From Streptomyces drozdowiczii (GTDB taxonomy: Bacteria > Actinomycetota > Actinomycetes > Streptomycetales > Streptomycetaceae): DNA of 64,000 nucleotides. Each line of letters begins with the position of its first letter. Positions within the stretch are counted from its first letter, which is position 1. The notes under the pieces are model-generated. The model did not search any database. It was given only the letters and a program-made list of their open reading frames with translations, and was not told the DNA's origin. Shown here one piece after another: positions 31,967-41,496 of this stretch. Location of the stretch: NCBI RefSeq assembly GCF_026167665.1, contig NZ_CP098740.1, positions 5,456,001-5,520,000 of the forward strand. The letters are read 5' to 3'. Both the position numbers and the translations under genes were made by a program.

Positions 31967-33792
31967 CTATCCTGCCGTGCCGCCCCCGGCATCCTCCTCG
32001 GCGGCCCGTGCTTCGGCCGGCTGCGCCTCGGCGAGCGCGACCGCCGTGCCGACCAGGCCGATGTGGCTGAACGCCTGCGGGAAGTTGCCGAGCTGGCGCC
32101 CGCCCGCCGTGTCGTACTCCTCGGCCAGCAGGCCCACGTCGTTGCGCAGGGCGAGCAGCCGCTCGAACAGCTCCGTGGCCTCCTCGGCGCGCCCGGTCAT
32201 CCGCAGGGCGTCCGCCAGCCAGAACGAGCAGGCCAGGAAGGCGCCCTCGCCGCCCGGCAGCCCGTCGATCGAGCCGCCGTCCGTGCTGTAGCGGCGCACC
32301 AGGCCGCCGCTGCCCAGCTCCTCGCGCACCGCGTCCACCGTGCCGATCACCCGGGGGTCGTCCGGGGGAGGAAGCCGGTCCGGGGGATCAGGAGCGTCGC
32401 GGCGTCCAGCTCCCGGGAGCCGTACGACTGGGTGAAGGTGTTGCGCACCGGGTCGTAGCCCTTCTCGCACACCTCCCGGTGCACGGCGTCCCGCATGGCG
32501 CGCCAGCGGTCGGCGTCCCCGGCCAGCGAGGGGTCCTCCTCCAGGCTGCGCACCGCCCGGTCGGCCGCGACCCAGGCCATCACCTTGGAGTGCACGAAGT
32601 GGCGCCGCTGCCCGCGGATCTCCCACAGGCCCTCGTCCGGTTCGCGCCAGGTGGACTCCAGGAACCCCAGCAGGCTGAGCTGGAGGCTCCAGGCGTGCGG
32701 CTTGTCGTCCAGGCCCGCGTCCCGGGCCAGCCGGAGCGAGTCGATGACCTCCCCGTACACGTCCAGCTGGCGCTGGCGCACCGCCGCGTTGCCGATGCGG
32801 ACCGGGGCGGAGTTCTCGTAGCCGCGCAGCCACGGCAGCTCGGACTCGGGGAGCCTGCGCTCGCCGGCCAGCCCGTACATGATCTGGAGGTCCGCCGGGT
32901 CCCCGGCGACCGCGCGCAGCAGCCAGTCCCGCCAGGCGGCGGCCTCCTCCAGATAACCGGCCGAGATCAGCGCTCCGAGGGTGAGCGTGGAGTCCCGCAG
33001 CCAGCAGAAGCGGTAGTCCCAGTTCCGTACGCCGCCGATCTCCTCCGGGAGCGAGGTGGTCGGGGCCGCCACGATGCCGCCGGTCGGGCCGAAGGTGAGC
33101 GCCTTGAGGGTGATCAGCGAGCGGATCACGGCATCCCGGTACGGCCCCTCGTACTTGCAGTGGGCGGACCACTCCGTCCAGTCGGTCAGGGAGTTCTCCA
33201 GCGCCTGGTACGGGTCGACCAGCTTGGGCCGGGGCGAGTGCGAGGGGTGCCAGGTCAGCACGAAGGCCACCTTCTCGCCCTCGGACACGGTGAAGGACGA
33301 ACAGGTGGAGAACTGCTGGCCCCACGTCTTGACCGGCGGTTCGCTGCGCAGCCAGGCGGAGTCCGGCCCGGCGACGGCGACCCGGTGGCCGTCCGAGCGG
33401 CGCATCCAGGGCACGATGGACCCGAAGTCGAAGCGCAGCCGGATCACGGACGACATGTCGACGGTGCCGCTGACTCCCTCGACGATCCGCATCACGTCCG
33501 GCTCCTTGTCGCGCTGCGGCATGAAGTCGATGACCTTGACGGTGCCGGTGCGCGTCTCCCAGTACGTCTCCAGGACGAGGGAGTCGCCCACGTAGCCACG
33601 CCGGGTGCAGGTGTCCGCGCCCTTGGGCGCGATCCGCCAGTGGCCGTTGTCCTCGTCGCCGAGCAGCGCGGCGAAGCAGGCGCCCGAGTCGAAGCGGGGC
33701 AGGCACAACCAGTCGACAGAACCGTTTTTGCCGACCAGGGCCGCGGTCTGGAGATCGCCGATGAGGGCGTAGTCCTCGATGCGTGGTGTCAC
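31967..33792 (-). pseudogene. Glycoside hydrolase family 15 protein with a one-base frameshift
   Basis: About 608 residues when repaired, the usual length for trehalase/glucoamylase-like GH15. The N-terminal trehalase-like domain opens MTPRIEDYALIGDLQTAALV and includes GSVDWLCLPRFDSGACFAALLG. The (alpha/alpha)6 barrel has GGVRNWDYRFCWLRDSTLTL near 284-303 with the typical acid cluster. The frame breaks at GFLP: the G-run at 32364-32368 (five, on the plus strand) should be six to continue as PDDPRVIGTVDAV, then CSFWLADALRMTGR and FPQAFSHIGLVG with stop at 31967. The barrel's catalytic base region lies after the break. No signal peptide, so cytoplasmic. Confidence 0.86.
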
Positions 33793-33854
33793 GTTCAGGC
33801 GTCTTCCCGAACCCGGCCCCCGTTAAGCAGACCGTGTGCCGGGAGAGGCGGGAG

Positions 33855-34658
33855 TCACGCCTGGGCGGGCTCGGGGTCCGGTGCCGCGTCCTCGGCCGCG
33901 GCCGCCTGTGCCGCCGCGACCCGGTCGCGCTTCTCGCGCCGGGCCAGGACCACGAAGCCCACCGGGACCCCGGCGGCGAACAGCCACCACTGCACGGCGT
34001 AGGCCATGTGCGGGCCGATGGAGCTGTCGTCGGGGGCCTCGATCGGCTCGGGCGAGCCGTTCTTCGGGGCCGGGGAGGTCAGCTCGATGTAGCCGCCGAG
34101 CACCGGGCGGTCGAGCAGCCGGGCCTGCTGGGCGCTGTTGATGAGCATCACCTGACGGTCCGGAAGGTCCGAGATGTCCTTGATGCCGCTCGCGCCGGTC
34201 GTCTCGTCGGCCTTGAGTCGCCCGGTGACGGTCACCTCGCCCTTCGGGGCGGCCGGTACGTCGGGGAAGGCGTGCTGGTCGTCGGCGGAGGGGACCCAGC
34301 CCCGGTTGATCAGGACCGTCCCGCCGCCCTTGAGGTCGAACGGGACGAGTACGTGGACGCCGATGGAGCCGTCGGTGGCGGTCCTGCGGCGGACGACGAC
34401 CTCGTGCTTCTCGTCGAAGGTCCCGGTGGCCGTCACGGTGCGCCAGTAGTCCGAGCGCGGAACGGTGTGGCCGGGGGAGGTGAGCGCGGACACGGCGACC
34501 GGGTCCGCCTTCAGATTGCGCGAGATCAGGGCGTTCTGCGCGACCTTGTGCTCGTGCCGGTGCAGCTGCCAGAAACCCAGCTCGATCATCGTGGGGATGA
34601 GGACGAGCGAGAGGAGGGCGAGGATCAGCCACTGCCGGGTCATCAGGAAGCGGTACAC
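33855..34658 (-). CDS. SURF1 family cytochrome oxidase assembly protein
   Basis: About 267 residues from GTG at 34658 (MYRFLMTRQWLILALL); a GTG 13 codons upstream is possible. Two membrane helices flank an extracytoplasmic domain: LILALLSLVLIPTMIELGFWQL near 11-32 and MAYAVQWWLFAAGVPVGFVVLA near 217-238. Family motifs are GFWQLHRHEHK, VLINRGWVP near 120-128 and the C-terminal HMAYAVQWW. SURF1 helps place heme a in the aa3-type oxidase. The Ala/Pro/Glu-rich tail is cytoplasmic. The 77-residue zinc-ribbon gene precedes it on the same strand. Confidence 0.9.
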   Translation of the reverse strand: MYRFLMTRQWLILALLSLVLIPTMIELGFWQLHRHEHKVAQNALISRNLKADPVAVSALTSPGHTVPRSDYWRTVTATGTFDEKHEVVVRRRTATDGSIGVHVLVPFDLKGGGTVLINRGWVPSADDQHAFPDVPAAPKGEVTVTGRLKADETTGASGIKDISDLPDRQVMLINSAQQARLLDRPVLGGYIELTSPAPKNGSPEPIEAPDDSSIGPHMAYAVQWWLFAAGVPVGFVVLARREKRDRVAAAQAAAAEDAAPDPEPAQA

Positions 34659-34729
34659 CCCACGACGGTACAACCGGCCGCGGGGTGTCTCGCGCACGGG
34701 GTGGCCGAAGGGGTGGCCGCCCGGTGCCC

Positions 34730-34963
34730 TCAGACGCGGTCCACGATGCCCACCTTCCCCTCCGCGCGGGCGCAGTGCCCGCCGCAGAACCAGTGCCCGT
34801 CGACCTCGACGCCCTGGCCGATGACCTGGACCCGGCAGTGCTCGCAGATGGGCGCCATGCGGTGGATGGCGCAGGCGAAGCAGTCGAAGACGTGCACCGC
34901 GCCCTGCGCGTGCACCTCGAAGGACATCCCGTAGTCGTTTCCGCAGACCTCACAACGTGCCAT
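34730..34963 (-). CDS. Small zinc-ribbon-like hypothetical protein
   Basis: 77 residues with ten Cys/His candidates for zinc: RCEVCGNDYG near 3-12, FDCFACAIHRMAPICEHC near 26-43, and WFCGGHC near 58-64. The pattern suggests two zinc fingers. No known family name comes to mind, though similar small proteins are frequent in Streptomyces. It lies between SURF1 and the DEDDh exonuclease on the same strand and may be co-transcribed with SURF1. Confidence 0.7.
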   Translation of the reverse strand: MARCEVCGNDYGMSFEVHAQGAVHVFDCFACAIHRMAPICEHCRVQVIGQGVEVDGHWFCGGHCARAEGKVGIVDRV

Positions 34964-35026
34964 GCGCCACAGGGTGGGACGCGGAGGCGGCGGCGGGCGG
35001 TCGGCGGGCGGCGAGTCGCCCCCGGT

Positions 35027-36028
35027 TCACTCCGATGACGGCGTGGGCGCCGGCACCTTCGCGACGGCCGGGGCGACGTCCCGCAGGAGATGCGTGAAGG
35101 CGCTCTCGTCCAGGATCGGAGTGCCGAACGCCTTCGCCTTCACCGTCTTCGACGTCGCCGAGTCCGGGTCGTTGGTGACGAGCAGGCTGGTCAGCCGGGA
35201 GACGCTGGTCGCGACGTGCAGCCCCGCCTCCACGGCCCGGTCCTCCAGCAGTTCGCGGTCGACCGAGGTGTCCCCGGAGAACGCCACCCGCATGCCCTGC
35301 TTGAGCGGTTTGTCCTTCTCGTACCGTCCCGGGTTCGGATACGGGCACGCCGGACGCTTCCGCGAGGCGCGCCAGGTGCCGTGTCCCCCGTACGAGGACG
35401 AGGAGCCGGTCCGCGGCGTCACCGGCGAGTGGGACCACTCGGTCAGCGGCCGGCACTCGAGGAGCGGCAGCCGCACCCCGTCCCGCGCCGCCGCGTGCAG
35501 GCTCGGGCGGAACGCCTCGGCCAGCACCCGCGCGTCGTCCAGCGCGTGGTGCGCGTGCTGCTGGACCACGCCGAAGTGCTCCGCGAGGGACGCCAGCTTG
35601 TGGTTGGCCAGCGGCAGCCGCAGCTCCTTGGCCAGCGCGATGGTGCACAGCCGCTGCCGCACCGGGGCGGTGACCGAGGCGCGCGCGTACTCCCGCGCCA
35701 GCATCGACCAGTCGAACGCGGCGTTGTGCGCGACGAGCACCCGGTCCGCGAGCCGTTCGGACAGCTCGGCGGCGATCTCCGGGAACAGCGGCGCCCCTTC
35801 CAGCACGTCACTCGTCAGCCCGTGGATCCACACCGGACCCGGATCGCGCTCCGGATTGACCAGCGTGTACCAGTGGTCCTCGACCTCGCCCCGCGCGTCC
35901 AGGCGGTAGACGGCAGCGGACACTATCCGGTCGTCCCGGGCGAGCCCGGTGGTCTCCACGTCGACAACCGCGTACCCCTGCGGGTAGGCGGCGGGCCACG
36001 GTGCTGCGGTCTGCGGGTCGTCGAGCAT
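35027..36028 (-). CDS. DEDDh 3'-5' exonuclease with C-terminal BRCT domain (DnaQ-like)
   Basis: 333 residues. Exonuclease motif I is YAVVDVETTGLARDDRI near 19-35 (DxE), motif II VLVAHNAAFDWSMLARE near 97-113, and motif III HHALDDARVLAEAF near 154-167 with the DEDDh His and Asp. A linker of about 60 residues follows. A BRCT-like domain occupies about 245-320: MRVAFSGDTSVDRELLEDRA, VSRLTSLLVTNDPDSATSK, FGTPILDESAFTHLL. This pairing resembles epsilon-type nucleases of actinobacteria and suggests repair or proofreading outside the main replicase. ATG at 36028; a GTG two codons before is also possible. Confidence 0.88.
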   Translation of the reverse strand: MLDDPQTAAPWPAAYPQGYAVVDVETTGLARDDRIVSAAVYRLDARGEVEDHWYTLVNPERDPGPVWIHGLTSDVLEGAPLFPEIAAELSERLADRVLVAHNAAFDWSMLAREYARASVTAPVRQRLCTIALAKELRLPLANHKLASLAEHFGVVQQHAHHALDDARVLAEAFRPSLHAAARDGVRLPLLECRPLTEWSHSPVTPRTGSSSSYGGHGTWRASRKRPACPYPNPGRYEKDKPLKQGMRVAFSGDTSVDRELLEDRAVEAGLHVATSVSRLTSLLVTNDPDSATSKTVKAKAFGTPILDESAFTHLLRDVAPAVAKVPAPTPSSE

Positions 36029-36116
36029 GGTCACAGAGAATACGGGCCGTGTCGGACAGTCCCCTATTCGGTGTGCGCGCGCGCCCGGTGGCGGCGCGAG
36101 GTGAGACCATCCCGGG

Positions 36117-36830
36117 ATGACGCGAGCGCCGGAGCACGACGAACCCCACGGTGCCGGGCTGGGTGCCCGGCTCAACTGGCTGCGGGCCGCCGTGCTCGGG
36201 GCGAATGACGGTGTGGTGTCCACCGCCGGGCTCGTCGTCGGTGTCGCCGGCGCCACCGACGACCGGGGCGCCCTGTTGACGGCCGGGCTGGCCGGGCTGC
36301 TCGCCGGGTCGCTGTCGATGGCGGCCGGGGAGTACGTCTCGGTGTCCACCCAGCGCGATTCGGAGAAGGCCGCGCTGGCCATGGAGCGGCGGGAGCTCCA
36401 GGAGACCCCGGAGGCGGAACTCGCCGAGCTGACCGGCCTGTTGGAGGGCAAGGGGCTGAGTCATGACGTGGCCCGGGAGGCCGCCGTCCAGCTCACCGAG
36501 CGCGATGCGCTGCGCGCCCACGCGGAGGTCGAACTCGGCATCGACCCGGACGACCTCACCAACCCCTGGCACGCGGCGGGCGCCAGCTTCCTCGCGTTCA
36601 CGGTCGGCGCCCTGCTGCCGCTGCTGGCGATCGTGCTGCCCCCGGCCACCGCACGGGTGCCGGTGACCGTGCTCTCAGTCCTCGTGGTGCTGGCGGTGAC
36701 GGGCTGGTGGAGCGCCCGCCTGGGCGCGGCGGCCCCGGGCCGGGCGGTGCTGCGCAACATGGGCGGGGGAGCGGTGGCCATGGCGGTGACGTACGTGGCG
36801 GGACATCTGCTGGGGGCGGCGGGGGTCTAG
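36117..36830 (+). CDS. VIT1/CCC1 family iron/manganese transporter
   Basis: 237 residues. The first VIT motif WLRAAVLGANDGVVSTAGLVVGVAGA is near 21-46, and GSLSMAAGEYVSVSTQRDSEKAAL near 64-87 is the second. A soluble Glu-rich three-helix part (about 88-140: EAELAELTGLLEGKGLSHDVAREAAVQL) is the metal-binding domain of this family. Three further hydrophobic helices follow. It exports or stores Fe2+/Mn2+. No Shine-Dalgarno is obvious. It is divergent from the exonuclease and followed by a 174-base gap. Confidence 0.9.
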   Translation: MTRAPEHDEPHGAGLGARLNWLRAAVLGANDGVVSTAGLVVGVAGATDDRGALLTAGLAGLLAGSLSMAAGEYVSVSTQRDSEKAALAMERRELQETPEAELAELTGLLEGKGLSHDVAREAAVQLTERDALRAHAEVELGIDPDDLTNPWHAAGASFLAFTVGALLPLLAIVLPPATARVPVTVLSVLVVLAVTGWWSARLGAAAPGRAVLRNMGGGAVAMAVTYVAGHLLGAAGV

Positions 36831-36952
36831 GGCCTGTCCGGCGGATCAGGGTCGGGTAGGGCGCGAAGCAACGCAACTTCCAATCCCTGCACGGTAGTTT
36901 CTCCCGCCCTGTCGGAAGTCGCCAAAGAGCGCTGGCCGCAGGTCTCGCATAC

Positions 36953-36998
36953 TTGTTGGTAACAACATCTGGCCCCCGGCCGACCCCGGCCCTACCGT
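36953..36998 (+). promoter_or_regulatory. Inverted repeat and -10 element before the sterol desaturase gene
   Basis: TTGTTGGTAACAA (36953-36965) is a 13-bp inverted repeat. TACCGT at 36993-36998 lies 6 bases before the ATG at 37005, consistent with a leaderless transcript. The palindrome would sit just upstream of the polymerase -35 region and may be an operator. Confidence 0.4.
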
Positions 36999-37004
36999 GC
37001 AGGC

Positions 37005-37904
37005 ATGCCGACGAACCTGCCCGACGTAGTGCTCTGGTCCATACCGGCCTTCGTCCTGCTCACCGTCCTGGAGATGGCGCTGCACCACTTCCATCCCGAC
37101 GAGGACGCCGCCGGGTACGAGGCGAAGGACGCCGCCACCAGCATCACCATGGGGCTGGGCAGTCTGGTCTTCGACCTGATGTGGAAAGTGCCCATCGTCG
37201 CCCTCTACACCGCGGTGTACGAGCTGACGCCGCTGCGCGTCCCGGTCCTGTGGTGGACGGTCCCGCTGATGCTGCTCGCGCAGGACTTCTTCTACTACTG
37301 GTCCCACCGCGGCCACCACGTCATCCGCATCCTGTGGGCCTGCCACGTCGTCCACCACTCCAGCGAGAAGTTCAACCTCTCCACCGCGCTGCGCCAGCCC
37401 TGGACCTCGCTGACCTCCTGGCCGTTCTATCTGCCGCTCATCGCGTGCGGGGTGCACCCGGCGGCGCTCGCGTTCTGCTCGTCGGCCAACCTCGTCTACC
37501 AGTTCTGGGTGCACACCGAGCGGATCGACAAGCTGCCCCGGCCCTTCGAGTACGTGCTCAACACGCCTTCGCACCACCGCGTGCACCACGCCTCGCAGGG
37601 CGGCTACCTCGACCGCAACTTCGGCGGCATCCTCATCGTGTGGGACCGCTGGTTCGGCTCGTACGCCGAGGAGACGGTGCGGCCGGTCTACGGGCTCACC
37701 AAGAACATCCACACGTACAACCCGCTGCGCGTCGCCACCCACGAGTACGCCGCCATCGCCCGGGACGTCCGCGCGGCGGGCGGCTGGGGCGAGCGGGCCG
37801 GGCGGATCTTCCGCGGCCCGGGCTGGAGGCCGGCCGAGACCCGGACCGCCCCGGCCCCCGCCCCCGCCCCCGTGGTCGCGCCCGCCCCGGAGGGCACCGC
37901 ATGA
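37005..37904 (+). CDS. Sterol desaturase / fatty acid hydroxylase superfamily protein
   Basis: 299 residues with four to five hydrophobic segments. The di-iron histidine motifs are all visible: YYWSHRGHHVIRILWACHVVHHSSEKFN near 98-125 (given in parts HRGHH and HVVHH), and NTPSHHRVHHASQ near 185-197. It is an integral membrane oxygenase acting on lipid substrates, possibly fatty acids or carotenoids; Streptomyces do not normally make sterols. The Ala/Pro-rich C-terminus is variable. Its stop overlaps the next gene (ATGA), so the two act as one operon. Confidence 0.88.
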   Translation: MPTNLPDVVLWSIPAFVLLTVLEMALHHFHPDEDAAGYEAKDAATSITMGLGSLVFDLMWKVPIVALYTAVYELTPLRVPVLWWTVPLMLLAQDFFYYWSHRGHHVIRILWACHVVHHSSEKFNLSTALRQPWTSLTSWPFYLPLIACGVHPAALAFCSSANLVYQFWVHTERIDKLPRPFEYVLNTPSHHRVHHASQGGYLDRNFGGILIVWDRWFGSYAEETVRPVYGLTKNIHTYNPLRVATHEYAAIARDVRAAGGWGERAGRIFRGPGWRPAETRTAPAPAPAPVVAPAPEGTA

Positions 37905-38560
37905 ACGAGCGGTACGCCCGGCCCCTGCTCGTCGCCTTCCTCGTCGCGTGCGCCGTCGACCTCGTCGGCGTACTCACCGGCCCCGACTGGCTCCACCTCG
38001 GCGCCAAGCCGCTCCTGATGCCGCTGCTCGCCGGGTACGCGTTCGCCCGGCGCGGGCCGGGGCTGCTGATCGCGGCGCTGCTGTGCGGCTGGGCGGGCGA
38101 TGTGTTCCTGCTGATCGACTCCGACCCGGCGTTCCTCGTCGGGATGGCCGGGTTCGCCGCCGGGCACGTCTGCTACCTGGTGCTGTTCGGCCGGGCGCGC
38201 GGGGCGCTGGTCCCGGCGCTCGTGTACGCCGTCGTGCTCGTCGTCTTCGTCGCGCTGATCTGGGACGGGCTGCCGGGCGGGCTGCGGATCCCGGTGGCCG
38301 GGTACAGCCTGCTGCTGACCGCCATGGCGTACCGCTCCGGCGTCCTCGGCCGGTACGCGGCGACCGGCGGGGCCCTCTTCCTGCTCTCCGACGCGCTCAT
38401 CGCCACCGGCATCGCGGACTGGCCGCAGCTCCCGGCCTCCGGCTTCTGGGTGATGCTCACGTACGTCGCCGCGCAGCTCCTGCTCACCCTGGGGGTGCTG
38501 GGCCCGGCCCGGCAGGAAGCCGGCCCGGGGGCGTACCGTGAAAGGAGTATCAGCATCTGA
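37901..38560 (+). CDS. Lysoplasmalogenase (YhhN/TMEM86 family)
   Basis: 219 residues, about eight membrane segments. It starts MNERYARPLLVAFLVACAVD, with KPLLMPLLAGYAFARR near 36-51 and GWAGDVFLLIDSDPAFLVGMAGFAAGHVCYLVLF near 64-97, which contain the conserved GD and H positions. LLSDALIATG near 162-171 is the last family motif. Members cleave the vinyl-ether bond of lysoplasmalogens. Coupled translation with the desaturase suggests a joint ether-lipid or membrane lipid role, which is inference. Confidence 0.82.
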   Translation: MNERYARPLLVAFLVACAVDLVGVLTGPDWLHLGAKPLLMPLLAGYAFARRGPGLLIAALLCGWAGDVFLLIDSDPAFLVGMAGFAAGHVCYLVLFGRARGALVPALVYAVVLVVFVALIWDGLPGGLRIPVAGYSLLLTAMAYRSGVLGRYAATGGALFLLSDALIATGIADWPQLPASGFWVMLTYVAAQLLLTLGVLGPARQEAGPGAYRERSISI

Positions 38561-38581
38561 GATCGGCAAGGACCCCCACGC

Positions 38582-39624
38582 ATGCGCGCCACCGTTATCC
38601 ACGCCCCCACGACATCCGCGTGGAGGAGGTGCCCGACCCGGTGATCCAGCAGCCCACCGACGTGGTGCTGAGGGTCCTGCGGGCCTGCATCTGCGGCAGC
38701 GACCTGTGGGCCTACCGGGGTGAGTCCGCGCGGCAGCCGGGGCAGCGCATCGGCCACGAGTTCCTCGGGATCGTCGAGGAGGCCGGGGCCGAGGTGCGCG
38801 GCTTCTCCGCCGGGGACCTGGTCGTCGCCCCGTTCGTCTGGTCCGACGGCACCTGCGCGTACTGCGCCGAGGGTCTGACCACCTCCTGCCCGCAGGGCGG
38901 CTTCTGGGGCTCCGTGGGCTCCGACGGCGGGCAGGGCGAGGCCGTCCGCGTCCCCTTCGCCGACGGCACCCTGGTCGCCCTGCCCGCCGCAGCGGCCTCC
39001 GACGACCGGCTGCTCACCGGGCTGCTGGCCCTCTCCGACGTGCTCGGCACCGGCCACCACGCGGCGGTCGGCGCGGGCGTACGGGCCGGCTCGACCGTCG
39101 CCGTCGTCGGGGACGGGGCCGTCGGGCTGTGCGGCGTGATGGCCGCCAAGCGGCTCGGCGCCGAGCGGATCATCGCGCTCGGCCGGCACGCGGCGCGCAC
39201 GGACATCGCCCGGGACTTCGGCGCCACCGACGTCGTCGCCGAGCGCGGCGACGCGGCGGTCGCGGCCGTACGGGAGCTGCTCGGCGGCGAGGGCGCGCAC
39301 AGTGTGATCGAGGCCGTGGGCACCGAGCAGTCGATGCGCACCGCCGTCGGCATCACCCGGGACGGCGGGGCGATCGGTTACGTCGGCGTCCCGCACGGCA
39401 GCGGCACCGGGCTCGACCTCGGCGACATGTTCAACCGGAACATCGCGCTGCGCGGCGGGGTCGCCCCCGTGCGCACGTACATCCCGGAGCTGCTGCCCGA
39501 CGTGCTGGACGGCACCATCGACCCCTCGCCCGTCTTCGACCTGTCCGTCGGGCTCGACGGCGTACCAGCCGGCTACAAGGCGATGGACGGGCGCACGGCG
39601 CTGAAGGTCCTCATCAAGCCGTGA
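38582..39624 (+). pseudogene. Zinc-dependent alcohol dehydrogenase with a one-base frameshift near the start
   Basis: 347 residues when repaired. The natural start is ATG at 38582 reading MRATVIHAP; the C-run at 38604-38608 has five C where six are needed to continue as HDIRVEEVPDPVI. Past the break the protein is complete: CICGSDLWAYRG near 36-47 (zinc Cys), GHEFLGIVEEAG near 58-69, a VVVGDGAVGLCGVMAAKR-type Rossmann loop (VVGDGAVGL) near 163-171, and EAVGTEQSMRTAV. Only the first of the usual structural-zinc cysteines are kept (CAYCAEGLTTSCP). It follows the lysoplasmalogenase closely and may share its promoter. Confidence 0.85.
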
Positions 39625-39630
39625 TCCGGC

Positions 39631-39664
39631 GGTCCGGGGGCGGCCGCGCGGGCGCCCCCGGACC
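39631..39664. terminator. Hairpin terminator between convergent genes
   Basis: GGTCCGGGGGCG (39631-39642) pairs with CGCCCCCGGACC (39653-39664), 12 bp with a 10-base loop, 6 bases past the dehydrogenase stop and 6 before the peptidase stop. Confidence 0.7.
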
Positions 39665-39670
39665 CCCGTG

Positions 39671-41209
39671 TCACCAGCGCACGGCGTCCAGCGCGTCGAC
39701 CACACCGGCCCCGTAGAAGCCGTTGCGGTTCTTGCCGCCCTCGCAGACCGCGTCGGCCGTGCCGTCGCCGTCGATGTCGTACGGCGCGTCGCACGCCTTC
39801 GCGTCCGCCTCCAGCGTCAGCAGCGCCTTGATGGCGGCGGGCGGCGCGTACGGGTGCTTCGACTTGATCAGGGCCACGACGCCGGCGACGTGCGGGGACG
39901 CCATCGACGTACCGGCCTTGTAGCCGTACTTGCCGCCCGGCAGCGTCGAGAGGATGAGGCCGCTCGTCGCCGGGGGCTCGGGCGTCTGGTAGATCGTCGA
40001 GTCCCCGCCGGGCGCGGCCACGTCGATGACCCCGTTCCCGTAGTTGGAGTACGACGCCTTCAGACCCTTCGCGCCCGTCGCCGAGACGGTGACGACGCCC
40101 GGGAGCATCGTCGGGATGTCCAGGCACTGGCGCGGGTCGACGGTCCGGCCGCCCGGGGTGGAGTCGTTCGGGCTGGTCGTGTCCTCGATGGAGTCCGCCG
40201 CCAGGTCCTCGGCGGAGTTCCCGGCGGCCGCGACGTTGACCGCGCCCTTCACCTCGGCGTACCGGGAGGCCCGGTACACGGCCTCGACCAGGGCGCCCTG
40301 GTCCGGGTCGTTCTTGCAGTTGTACATCCACGGGTCGGTGAAATAGCTGTTGTTGGTGACGTCGACCCCGTGGTCGGCCGCCCAGACGAAGCCGCAGACG
40401 ATGGACTCGGTGTAGAAGAAGCCGTCCGGGTTGGCGACCTTGATGCCGGACACCTTCACGCCCGGCGCCACGCCCGTCACACCGATGCCGTTCTTCGCCG
40501 CCGCGATGGTGCCGGCGACATGGGTGCCGTGGTCGCTCTCGCCGGGGTTCGGACGCCAGGCGCCCTCCGTGGTGTCCGGGGCGCCCGACACGCAGTTCGC
40601 GGAGGCCGCCCGGTCGAAGTTGGGCGCGAGGTCCGGGTGGGTGTCGTCCACCCCGGTGTCGATGACCGCGACCGTCACCCGGGAGCTGCCCAGCGACTTC
40701 TGGTGGGCCTTGTCCGCCTTGATGGCCGGCAGGTCCCACTGCAAGGGCTCCATCGGGTCCTGGTCCGCCGTCGCCTTCGCCGCCGCGGCCTTCTCCTGCG
40801 CGGCCGTCAGGGGCTGCTCGACCCCGATGTCCTTGGTGGCCTGGGGCACGATCGGATTGGTGCGCGTGGCGCCCGCCGACTGGACGCCCCTGACCTTCCG
40901 GACCGTCTTCGCGAAGTCCGGGTTCTTCGAGTGGACGACGATGACGCCGATCCGGTCGTAGGCGATCACCACCGTGCCGCCGGCCCGTTCCACCGCCTTG
41001 CGCACCTGCTTGACGGTCCCCGGACCGCCCTGGGTGTTGACCACGTACGACAGTTCGGGTCCGTCCGCCGGTACCGCCGCCGCGGGGGCACCGTGCCCCG
41101 CCGGGGCGGCGGAGGCGGCACCCGCCGGCAGGAAGCCGAGCGAGGCGGTGAGGGCCAATCCGACGGGCAGCGTCAGTGCGCGCGTCCGTCCGGATCCCAG
41201 ATGAGCCAT
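39671..41209 (-). CDS. Secreted S8 family serine peptidase (subtilase)
   Basis: 512 residues. Signal peptide 1-35 (TLPVGLALTASLGFLPAGAASAAP). An I9-like pro-region follows (ELSYVVNTQGGPGTVKQV near 52-69 to VQSAGATRTNPIV). The triad is seen as VAVIDTGVDDTHPDL near 180-194 (Asp), GESDHGTHVAGTIAAA near 223-238 (His) and AGTSMASPHVAGVVAL near 432-447 (Ser). The oxyanion Asn is in VNVAAAGNSAEDL. Near the C-terminus DIDGDGTADAVCEGG looks like a calcium loop with a disulfide Cys. It is a secreted protease, possibly for growth or morphological development. Confidence 0.93.
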   Translation of the reverse strand: MAHLGSGRTRALTLPVGLALTASLGFLPAGAASAAPAGHGAPAAAVPADGPELSYVVNTQGGPGTVKQVRKAVERAGGTVVIAYDRIGVIVVHSKNPDFAKTVRKVRGVQSAGATRTNPIVPQATKDIGVEQPLTAAQEKAAAAKATADQDPMEPLQWDLPAIKADKAHQKSLGSSRVTVAVIDTGVDDTHPDLAPNFDRAASANCVSGAPDTTEGAWRPNPGESDHGTHVAGTIAAAKNGIGVTGVAPGVKVSGIKVANPDGFFYTESIVCGFVWAADHGVDVTNNSYFTDPWMYNCKNDPDQGALVEAVYRASRYAEVKGAVNVAAAGNSAEDLAADSIEDTTSPNDSTPGGRTVDPRQCLDIPTMLPGVVTVSATGAKGLKASYSNYGNGVIDVAAPGGDSTIYQTPEPPATSGLILSTLPGGKYGYKAGTSMASPHVAGVVALIKSKHPYAPPAAIKALLTLEADAKACDAPYDIDGDGTADAVCEGGKNRNGFYGAGVVDALDAVRW

Positions 41210-41496
41210 GGGGTCTCCACTTCATCCGTGTCAGCCGACCGGACACGAGGCGTGTCCGGTCGCGTACATGACCAGTGAAGCTAGCGCCGATCATCCCGGC
41301 ACATCAATCGATTCGCACGAACATGTGCACATCGGACCCCCCGAAGGGGTGACGGAGAGAAGGGGCGAACCCAAGTGAACCGCTTCGCCGCGCGTTGCGT
41401 GCCGTTGTCAGGGGAAGCGCACCACCACCCCCGAACACGAGGTCCCCAGTGCAACCGATCGTCCCCACCACCGCACCCGCGTCGCGAGGAGAATCC

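Noticed and set aside
31967..33706. Treating the GH15 C-terminal part as a separate gene
   Set aside because: Its sequence continues the GH15 barrel directly after a five-base G run, so it is the same gene with a missing base.
36834..36875. Possible mobile-element end (GGCCTGTCCGGCGGATC-like sequence)
   Set aside because: It looks familiar from Streptomyces intergenic regions, but only one copy occurs here and there are no target duplications or transposase.
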